Assembly: GCA_003564505.1 (NCBI GenBank)
Contig: PXFD01000147.1
Coordinates: 1-5,492 of the forward strand
DNA length: 5,492 bases
Source: Syntrophomonadaceae bacterium
Lineage (GTDB): Bacteria > Bacillota_D > Dethiobacteria > DTU022
Reading direction: 5' to 3'
The first letter of the stretch is position 1, and each line of letters begins with the position of its first letter. Under the pieces are notes generated by a model, which saw nothing but the letters and a program-made list of their open reading frames with translations, was not told the origin of the DNA and did no database searches. Made by a program: the position numbers and the translations under genes. Positions 1-5,133 of the stretch are shown here, in pieces.

Positions 1-105
1 CTTAACCAGGCGGATGGAAATAAAAGTGAAGCAGCCCGCATCCTCGGGATTAGCCGCTCCTGGTTATATAGAAAAATAGACAGATTTGGCTTGAGAGGTG
101 ATTAG
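1..105 (+). CDS. C-terminal end of a Fis-type HTH regulator (probable sigma-54-dependent activator), 5' truncated
   Basis: The window opens inside a reading frame giving 34 residues before a TAG stop at 103-105. The segment NKSEAARILGISRSWLYRKI is a classic Fis/NtrC-type helix-turn-helix: the AAR-LGIS first helix and turn, then the R--LYRKI recognition helix. In sigma-54 enhancer-binding proteins this domain sits at the extreme C-terminus and binds upstream activator sites, and here too it ends about nine residues before the stop. The AAA+ and sensor domains lie outside the window, so ligand and targets cannot be read. Fis itself or another Fis-domain regulator is possible, but in Firmicutes a sigma-54 activator is the likelier source. 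The gene is tightly coupled to nudF, whose ribosome binding site lies in its last codons. Family call is confident; specific function is unknown. Confidence 0.85.
   Translation, partial: LNQADGNKSEAARILGISRSWLYRKIDRFGLRGD
93..100 (+). promoter_or_regulatory. Ribosome binding site of nudF, inside the upstream gene
   Basis: GAGAGGTG ends six bases before the ATG at 107, which is ideal spacing. It decides the nudF start: the in-frame GTG at 98 lies within this site and cannot be the start served by it. Because the site is in the last codons of the regulator gene, nudF translation is probably coupled to that gene. Confidence 0.75.
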
Positions 106-106
106 A

Positions 107-649
107 ATGAGTGAGTATTTAAGTGAAAAAACTTTATCAAGCAGTTACCTTTACCGTGGCAGGATCATAAATGTAAGGCAGGATAGGGTCCAGGTATCCG
201 GAAGCCAGGTTGCTTTCAGGGAAATTGTTGAGCACCCAGGTGCAGTTGCCATGTTAGCTCTTGACGAAGAAAGTAACCTGGTCCTGGTTAAACAACACCG
301 TCAGCCAGCCGGTGAGATATTACTCGAGGTCCCCGCCGGCAAACTTGAACCCGGAGAAGATCCCATGGATTGCGCAAAGCGAGAAATGGCAGAAGAAACC
401 GGGCTGGAAGGTTCAACCTGGCAGGAACTATTTACTTTTTATCCATCACCGGGCTTTTGTGATGAAAAGATACATCTTTATAAAGTTGAAGGTTTATATA
501 AAGCTCCAGCGCCTGTTACCGATCCGGATGAAAAAATATCAGTAATTAGGCTTCCCCTTAAAGAAGTCGGAGATATGATTATTAATGGAGAAATAAAAGA
601 CGGCAAGACGATTATTGCTATGCAGTATGCTTTGATCAGCAATAGTTAA
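107..649 (+). CDS. nudF: ADP-ribose pyrophosphatase (Nudix hydrolase)
   Basis: This 180-residue Nudix hydrolase most likely splits ADP-ribose into AMP and ribose 5-phosphate in the cytoplasm, clearing a reactive by-product of NAD turnover. The Nudix box is complete at residues 78-100: G78, E84, then REMAEETGL with R92, E93, E96 and E97 as the metal-binding core. The preceding REIVEHPGAVAML segment (38-50) and the SPG at 114-116, about 15 residues after the box, are typical of the ADP-ribose pyrophosphatase subgroup. Length is normal for NudF. I chose ATG 107 over GTG 98 because a good ribosome binding site (93-100) is spaced for ATG 107. The start lies one base after the stop of the Fis-domain gene, so the two are probably co-transcribed. 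xerD follows after 114 bp. Related substrates such as other nucleoside diphosphate sugars cannot be excluded from sequence alone. Confidence 0.93.
   Translation: MSEYLSEKTLSSSYLYRGRIINVRQDRVQVSGSQVAFREIVEHPGAVAMLALDEESNLVLVKQHRQPAGEILLEVPAGKLEPGEDPMDCAKREMAEETGLEGSTWQELFTFYPSPGFCDEKIHLYKVEGLYKAPAPVTDPDEKISVIRLPLKEVGDMIINGEIKDGKTIIAMQYALISNS
610..647 (+). repeat. Inverted repeat (hairpin) over the end of nudF, upstream of a T-rich tract
   Basis: ATTATTGCT (611-619) pairs with AGCAATAGT (638-646): nine pairs including one G-U, with a further G-U possible at 610/647, around an 18-base loop. Fourteen bases after the stem comes a T7-AA-T7 tract (661-676). That distance is too long for a standard intrinsic terminator and the stem is AT-rich, so I call it a possible weak hairpin and not a terminator. 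It could be chance, since the left arm is coding. Confidence 0.3.
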
Positions 650-677
650 ACTAGACATTATTTTTTTAATTTTTTTA

Positions 678-716
678 CATAAACTTTATGATCAAGCAGG
701 TAAATGGTTTATTTAC
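678..716. repeat. Two short inverted repeats in the nudF-xerD gap
   Basis: CATAAA-C-TTTATG (678-690) is a perfect 6-bp inverted repeat with a one-base centre. Nine bases later GTAAAT-GGTTT-ATTTAC (700-716) is a second perfect 6-bp inverted repeat with a five-base loop. They sit between the T-rich tract and the xerD ribosome binding site, where an operator for xerD could lie. No convincing sigma-A promoter overlaps them, and short AT-rich palindromes arise easily by chance. Confidence 0.3.
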
Positions 717-747
717 GTTGAATATTTATATTTTAAAGCTTCATTAC

Positions 748-751
748 GAGG
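748..751 (+). promoter_or_regulatory. Probable ribosome binding site of xerD
   Basis: GAGG within ACGAGGAAAA ends 12 bases before the ATG at 764. The match is acceptable but the spacing is longer than ideal. No other in-frame start nearby is better served, and ATG 764 gives the normal XerD N-terminus. Confidence 0.5.
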
Positions 752-763
752 AAAATTAATATT

Positions 764-1651
764 ATGCAGGATCACCTTAAAAACTATACAAATTATCTTT
801 CCGTAGAAAAAGGTTTATCAATCAATACTCTTGATTCGTATAAACGGGATCTGAATAAATTAATCAAGTATTTGAACGAACAAAAGCTAGAAAGCCCTGA
901 TTTGATAGATCGTGATTCTATAAACTCATTTATTGTTATAATGAAAAAAAACGGTTATGCTTCCTCGTCTATATCTCGCTGCACGGCATCGATCCGTTCT
1001 TTCTTCAACTTTTTGTTACAGGAAGGGGTTATAACAGATAATCCTGCCCTGCAGCTTAACTCACCAAAAATTGAAAAAAAGCTGCCCAGGGTATTAAATA
1101 CACAGGAAGTTGATCTGCTTCTCAGCCAACCTAAAAAAAGCAATCAAAATGGGCTCAGAGATAAAGCAATGCTTGAACTGCTTTATGCTACTGGTATCAG
1201 GGTTTCAGAGCTAATTTCTCTTGATATTAATGACTTTGATCCCCATGTAGGTTTTTTGCGCTGTCGCGGCAAGGGTATGAAAGAACGTATTGTCCCGGTT
1301 GGTTCTATTGCCATTGATCATGTTAACGAATACCTTAATAACTCCAGGGTTAAGCTGCTTAAAATCAACAATGAACCTGCCCTCTTTATTAACCATCACG
1401 GGAATAGGATGACACGGCAGGGTTTTTGGAAAATATTAAAAAAATATGCTCGGCAATCTAATTTAAATGGGGAAATCACTCCTCACACCCTTCGTCATTC
1501 TTTTGCCACGCATCTTTTGGAGAATGGAGCAGACTTACGTTCTGTGCAGGAGATGCTTGGCCATTCTGATATCTCTACCACCCAGATTTATACACAGATC
1601 ACTAGGCGAAAAATCAGGGAAATTTATGATCAGACCCACCCCAGGGCCTGA
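764..1651 (+). CDS. xerD: Site-specific tyrosine recombinase XerD
   Basis: XerD acts with XerC at the chromosomal dif site to resolve chromosome dimers before cell division. The 295-residue length is standard. The N-terminal SAM-like core-binding domain covers about residues 1-85, including the Y--YLSVEKGLS start typical of Xer proteins. The catalytic domain covers about 105-290. All six catalytic residues are visible: R146 (TGIRVSEL), K170 (RGKGMKER), H241 and R244 (PHTLRHSFATH), H267 (LGHSD) and nucleophile Y276 (TTQIYTQ). The stretch VQEMLGHSDISTTQIY and the HPRA C-terminus favour XerD over XerC or a phage integrase. No phage or integron features surround it, and its position next to nudF resembles the region around xerD (ripX) in Bacillus, supporting a housekeeping role. 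Its promoter is not obvious; read-through from nudF is possible. Slight doubt remains only over the XerC/XerD name. Confidence 0.93.
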   Translation: MQDHLKNYTNYLSVEKGLSINTLDSYKRDLNKLIKYLNEQKLESPDLIDRDSINSFIVIMKKNGYASSSISRCTASIRSFFNFLLQEGVITDNPALQLNSPKIEKKLPRVLNTQEVDLLLSQPKKSNQNGLRDKAMLELLYATGIRVSELISLDINDFDPHVGFLRCRGKGMKERIVPVGSIAIDHVNEYLNNSRVKLLKINNEPALFINHHGNRMTRQGFWKILKKYARQSNLNGEITPHTLRHSFATHLLENGADLRSVQEMLGHSDISTTQIYTQITRRKIREIYDQTHPRA

Positions 1652-1763
1652 TTCATAATATTGATTTCGCTTCTTCATTTTAAAAGCCCCGAACTTATAG
1701 TAAAATATGAGTGGTTGCAATATATAAAACTATTCAGTTCATAAGGTTTAATGTTTGTGATTA

Positions 1764-4463
1764 ATGCCCTGGAAAGTGTGGTTTTCTTTAGTGGATGTTA
1801 TTATCACGCACACAAATGGCGATTTTGATGCGCTGGCTGCCCTGGTAGCAGCTTCTAAAATACATCCTGACAGCCTTGTTATTTTGCCTGAACCCCAGCA
1901 TACCAATGTTCGCTCCTTTATTAATCTTTACCGCGATTTACTTCCTTTAAGTGATCCCGGAGAGCTTAATACAGAGAAAATTGAAAATGTGATAGTTGTT
2001 GATACTAATAAAAGAGATAGACTGGGCAAATGGCACTATATCCTTGATCATGCCATGCAGGTAATTCTCTATGATCATCATCCCGGCCAGCCTGATTTTG
2101 ATACAGACTTAATAAGCCTAGAGGATATTGGTTCAACAACAACGATTTTATTTGAAGAGCTGCAGGCACGAAAAATTGGATTAACTGAATTTGAAGCAAC
2201 CTTGATGGCTCTGGGTATTTATGAAGATACAGGATGTCTTACTTATGATATTACTACTTCAAGAGATGCCAGTGCCGTTGCAGCCTTATGGAAATATGAT
2301 CCCAACACAAGGCTAATCCAGGAATACCTTCGTTCACCTTTAACTGAGATTCAAAAAGAACTACTGGAAAAGCTGATTCGAAACAGTGAACTGCTGGAAA
2401 TTAACCGGCGCAGAGTTTTGATCAGCATGACTGTTTTAGATGAATACGTTGTTGGAGCTGCCGTGCTGCTGCAGCTTTTGGATGAAATTGAAGACGCAGG
2501 CCTGACTTTGATCGTAATTCAGATGACGGATGCAATCTATCTTGCTGCCCGTTCAAAAGATGAAGACTTAAATTTGTTAGAACTGTTGGCACCTTTTAAT
2601 GTTAAGGGATATCCGGCAGTTGTTTCAGCCCACTTCAAGGGAGTTAAAGCCGAAGAAGTTAAACAGCAGGTTGTTGAATTTCTCAAGTATTATCTTCCCC
2701 CTGCCATCACCGCAGGTAAAGCGGCATCAAAACCTGTTTTTACATTAAAAAGTGATCTAACCCTGAATGAGGCGGATGACATCCTTACAGAGCATAGCTT
2801 CAAGGGTTGCCCTGTTGTAGAGGAAGGGAATATGGTTGGAATAATTTCACGTCGTGATATAAGGAAAGGAATACGCAGCGACCTGGGACATGCCCCTCTA
2901 AAAGGTTATATGACCCGTGAGGTGATCACAGCATCACCGGAGCAGCCATTGAATGAATTGCGACGCCTGATGATCGAGGAAAACATTGGCAGGGTTCCCC
3001 TGGTTGATAAGGAAGGCAACCTGGTAGGGATTATTACCCGTTCCGATATATTGCGTTATTTAAACTCCCTGGATCGTCGGGGTAGATCCTTAAAGTCAAA
3101 GCTTTACAGGAAAGTGGAGAAGGATAGTGATTCTAAAGAGGACTACAGTGAAAGCATGCCCCTTGAAAATCTTGCTTCAATAATGGATGAGGGCCTGCCT
3201 CAAAAACTTAGAGAGCTTTTAACAGAGGTTAGCCTTTTGGCCGGTCAGGAAAAGATAAAGGTCTACCTGGTAGGAGGTATTATCAGGGATCTGCTTATAA
3301 GCTATCCGCCGGAGCAGGATCTCGACTTTGTAGTAATAGGAGATGCTGTCGATTTTACTTTCAAGCTGCAAAATAAACTGGGGGGCAGTATCAGGCATTT
3401 TACCCGGTTCGGTACAGCTTCACTGGAATTAGAGGACGGTATAAGGCTGGACCTGGTGACTGCCCGCAAAGAGTTTTATACATCACCGGCTGCCCTGCCC
3501 AGGATCGAAAAGTCCGGTTTGAAAAACGATCTCTTCAGGCGTGATTTCACTATTAATACTATGGCCTGCTCGCTTGAAAAAGATAATTACGGTGATTTCA
3601 TTGACTATTACAATGGTAAAAAAGACCTGGAAAAGGGTATTATCAGGGTCCTTTACCAGCAAAGTTTTATTGATGATCCTTTAAGGATATTAAGGGCGGT
3701 TCGTTTTGAGCAGAGATATAGCTTTGAAATTGAATCGAAAACATTAAAGCTACTTTATAAAGCTGTCCAGAAAAAAGTACTAAGTAAAGTCAGCAGACAG
3801 CGCTTGAACCAGGAACTAAAATTGATCTATAGAGAGCCTTCACCCGTTAAAATACTTAAACGCTTATACGATCTTAATTTAATGCCATTTCTTTATCCAG
3901 AAGTAGAAATTGACCAAAAAACCTGGCAAACTCTATTCCGGTTGGAAAAAGTGCTGTCCTGGGTGCAAAGCCGGGGCTGGGAAGAGGATCCTGATTTTGA
4001 AGTAGCCTATTTAAGCGGGTTGCTTTGCAATTTGGAATCTCAAGTCCGGTCTGCTATAATTAAAAAGTTGTATCTATCCCGGGAAAGGGAAGATACAATA
4101 AAAAAATCATGTGAGGAAGCGCCTGCTGTTCTGGAAAAACTTAACCAGTCAGATTTAAATCCCAGTGCAGTCGTTAATTATCTTGAGCCCCTTCCGGTCG
4201 AAGCAATTTTGCTTGCCTATACTCAGACAGATAATATCAAGGTCAGGGAACATTTGAAACTTTACATGGACGGCCTGAGATATATAAGACCAAGGTTGAG
4301 AGGTGGAGACTTAAAAGAACTGGGTGTTAAGCCCGGTCCTCTATACCGGGAAATAATTGATAACCTGAAGCAGGCAGTGTTAGACGGTGAAGTCCGGACT
4401 CCCCAGGAAGAGCTGGATTTTGTCATAAACTATTTAAAACAAGAGCAGGAAAAAGAGGAGTGA
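1764..4463 (+). CDS. DHH/DHHA1-CBS-CBS-tRNA nucleotidyltransferase fusion (cca/poly(A) polymerase family)
   Basis: This 899-residue multidomain enzyme (numbered from ATG 1764) probably adds the 3' A or CCA of tRNA. The DHH phosphoesterase domain (about 10-160) has D20-F-D22, D80, D104-H105-H106 and D155-T-G, all metal ligands intact. The DHHA1 domain (about 215-315) keeps R263, but its usual GGGH motif reads NVKGY (279-283). Two CBS domains (about 325-436) each keep an (S/T)xxD nucleotide-binding motif (S362-D365, T425-D428). A charged linker (440-485) follows. The class II nucleotidyltransferase head has VGG (503-505), catalytic D519-L-D521, D563, RRDFTINTMA (592-601) and a DDPLR template motif (637-641). 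RNA-binding helices then run to the C-terminus, ending in a GGDLKELGVKPGP segment usual for the family. Single-domain CCA enzymes are about 400 residues; this resembles the long DHH/CBS type known from A-adding enzymes. Whether it adds A only or CCA is not decidable here, but the loop before RRD is present, which argues against CC-only. The start is uncertain: neither ATG 1764 nor GTG 1791 has a good ribosome binding site, and GTG 1791 gives MDVIITHTN, a family-like N-terminus. The M50 protease gene follows after six bases. Confidence 0.92.
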   Translation: MPWKVWFSLVDVIITHTNGDFDALAALVAASKIHPDSLVILPEPQHTNVRSFINLYRDLLPLSDPGELNTEKIENVIVVDTNKRDRLGKWHYILDHAMQVILYDHHPGQPDFDTDLISLEDIGSTTTILFEELQARKIGLTEFEATLMALGIYEDTGCLTYDITTSRDASAVAALWKYDPNTRLIQEYLRSPLTEIQKELLEKLIRNSELLEINRRRVLISMTVLDEYVVGAAVLLQLLDEIEDAGLTLIVIQMTDAIYLAARSKDEDLNLLELLAPFNVKGYPAVVSAHFKGVKAEEVKQQVVEFLKYYLPPAITAGKAASKPVFTLKSDLTLNEADDILTEHSFKGCPVVEEGNMVGIISRRDIRKGIRSDLGHAPLKGYMTREVITASPEQPLNELRRLMIEENIGRVPLVDKEGNLVGIITRSDILRYLNSLDRRGRSLKSKLYRKVEKDSDSKEDYSESMPLENLASIMDEGLPQKLRELLTEVSLLAGQEKIKVYLVGGIIRDLLISYPPEQDLDFVVIGDAVDFTFKLQNKLGGSIRHFTRFGTASLELEDGIRLDLVTARKEFYTSPAALPRIEKSGLKNDLFRRDFTINTMACSLEKDNYGDFIDYYNGKKDLEKGIIRVLYQQSFIDDPLRILRAVRFEQRYSFEIESKTLKLLYKAVQKKVLSKVSRQRLNQELKLIYREPSPVKILKRLYDLNLMPFLYPEVEIDQKTWQTLFRLEKVLSWVQSRGWEEDPDFEVAYLSGLLCNLESQVRSAIIKKLYLSREREDTIKKSCEEAPAVLEKLNQSDLNPSAVVNYLEPLPVEAILLAYTQTDNIKVREHLKLYMDGLRYIRPRLRGGDLKELGVKPGPLYREIIDNLKQAVLDGEVRTPQEELDFVINYLKQEQEKEE
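4032..4060 (+). promoter_or_regulatory. Candidate internal sigma-A promoter (extended -10) within the fusion gene
   Basis: TTGGAA (4032-4037, four of six matches to the -35 consensus) is followed after exactly 17 bases by a perfect TATAAT (4055-4060) preceded by TGC (4052-4054), an extended -10. Transcription would start near 4067, about 400 bases before the M50 protease gene, and could express the protease and trpS without the fusion protein. The site is inside coding sequence, so chance is a real alternative. Confidence 0.45.
4455..4460 (+). promoter_or_regulatory. Ribosome binding site of the M50 protease gene
   Basis: GAGGAG ends nine bases before ATG 4470 and lies in the last codons of the upstream fusion gene, ending directly before its TGA stop. 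Translational coupling of the two genes is likely. Confidence 0.8.
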
Positions 4464-4469
4464 ACTTAA

Positions 4470-5108
4470 ATGTTTTTTGGTTTAGATCCGGTTGTAATTG
4501 CTTTACGCATACCGATTCTATTGATTGTTATAACGGTTCATGAATATGCTCATGCCCGCATGGCTTACCACTATGGTGATTCAACCGCACACAGTCAGGG
4601 CAGGATGAACCTTAATCCAATAAACCATCTCGATCCAATCGGGTCCTTGATGATCCTTTTAGTTGGTTTCGGCTGGGCCAAGCCGGTACCAATAAATCCT
4701 TACAGGTTTAATGATTACCGTTCAGGTTTACGCTGGGTTTCTTTTGCAGGGCCGCTGTCTAACCTGGTCCTGGCATTTGTTTGCTTATTGTTATTTACCT
4801 ATATATTGAACCTGGGCGTGATCAGTTTTGGCGGTTTACCCTTTCAATTCTTTCAGCAGCTAATTATTATCAATATTTACCTGGCGCTTTTTAACCTGGT
4901 TCCGATACCACCGCTTGACGGTTCAAAAATACTGATGTCTTTTCTGCCTGATTCTTACCTGGGGATATACCAGCAACTCGAACGCTACGGCCCAATCCTA
5001 TTGCTGATGTTTATTTTCCTGGGGGCATTCAGAATAATTATATTTCCCCTGGCAAACTTTATTTTACAGTTTTACAGTATTATAATCAGTTTTCTGCCAG
5101 GTCTTTAA
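4470..5108 (+). CDS. Site-2 protease family (M50) intramembrane zinc metalloprotease
   Basis: This 212-residue integral membrane protein is a compact rhomboid-unrelated intramembrane protease of the M50 (site-2 protease) family. The zinc-binding HEYAH motif is at residues 24-28, inside the first hydrophobic segment, with E25 as catalytic base. The third zinc ligand is D150 in [10 protein letters not shown] (142-151). The [14 protein letters not shown] stretch (67-80) and AGPLSN (93-98) are conserved signatures of the small, PDZ-less subgroup. Hydrophobic stretches near 8-28, 56-71, 91-113, 125-147 and 173-208 suggest five or six membrane spans. It lacks the PDZ domain of RseP and the CBS tail of some SpoIVFB-like members, so neither name fits. 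The substrate is unknown and no anti-sigma factor or other candidate is next to it. It starts six bases after the fusion gene and ends 25 bp before trpS, so it is probably co-transcribed with both. Confidence 0.92.
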   Translation: MFFGLDPVVIALRIPILLIVITVHEYAHARMAYHYGDSTAHSQGRMNLNPINHLDPIGSLMILLVGFGWAKPVPINPYRFNDYRSGLRWVSFAGPLSNLVLAFVCLLLFTYILNLGVISFGGLPFQFFQQLIIINIYLALFNLVPIPPLDGSKILMSFLPDSYLGIYQQLERYGPILLLMFIFLGAFRIIIFPLANFILQFYSIIISFLPGL

Positions 5109-5117
5109 CTGAAGAAC

Positions 5118-5126
5118 AGGAGGAGG
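5118..5126 (+). promoter_or_regulatory. Ribosome binding site of trpS
   Basis: AGGAGGAGG, one of the strongest sites in the window, ends seven bases before ATG 5134 and fixes the trpS start. Confidence 0.85.
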
Positions 5127-5133
5127 CATAATA

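Noticed and set aside
98..106. GTG at 98 as the nudF start (183 residues).
   Set aside because: It lies inside the GAGAGGTG ribosome binding site, which is correctly spaced for ATG 107; it also overlaps the end of the upstream gene.
261..545. 94-codon open frame on the + strand.
   Set aside because: It overlaps nudF entirely in another frame, and its translation shows no recognisable family.
705..722. TGG...TTGAA resembling a sigma-54 -24/-12 promoter before xerD.
   Set aside because: The GG-to-TTG spacing is two bases too long and the -12 GC is missing.
934..942. TGT-TATAAT extended -10 inside xerD.
   Set aside because: There is no recognisable -35 at 16-18 bases, and no downstream gene start needs it.
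764..1651. xerD as a phage or integron integrase marking a mobile element.
   Set aside because: Standard XerD length, motifs and HPRA C-terminus, housekeeping neighbours, and no attachment-site repeats, tRNA gene or phage genes nearby.
1691..1712. Possible promoter -10 boxes (TATAGT 1696-1701, TAAAAT 1701-1706) and a weak hairpin ACTTATA/TATGAGT before the fusion gene.
   Set aside because: No -35 box better than three of six sits at proper spacing; the stem is AT-rich with a G-U pair and no following T-run, so neither promoter nor terminator is supported.
955..1720. Several 60-63 codon open frames on both strands around xerD.
   Set aside because: They overlap xerD or its end in other frames, have no ribosome binding site or family features, and are shadows of the real gene.
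1751..1828. ATG 1751 with AAGG four bases upstream, a 25-codon frame overlapping the start of the fusion gene.
   Set aside because: It is short, in a different frame, and its product resembles nothing; the AAGG match is too weak to support a leader peptide.
2005..2199. 64-codon minus-strand open frame.
   Set aside because: It lies opposite the DHH domain coding region, whose motifs are clearly real on the + strand.
3276..3648. Exact 13-base direct repeat GGTATTATCAGGG at 3276-3288 and 3636-3648.
   Set aside because: Both copies are in frame and encode the same short residue run (GIIR) in the nucleotidyltransferase; two copies 360 bases apart with no other shared flanks look coincidental.
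5058..5086. TATAAT at 5081-5086, about 50 bases before trpS.
   Set aside because: The best -35 (TTTATT, 17-base spacing) matches only three of six and there is no TG extension; possible, but clearly weaker than the site at 4032-4060.
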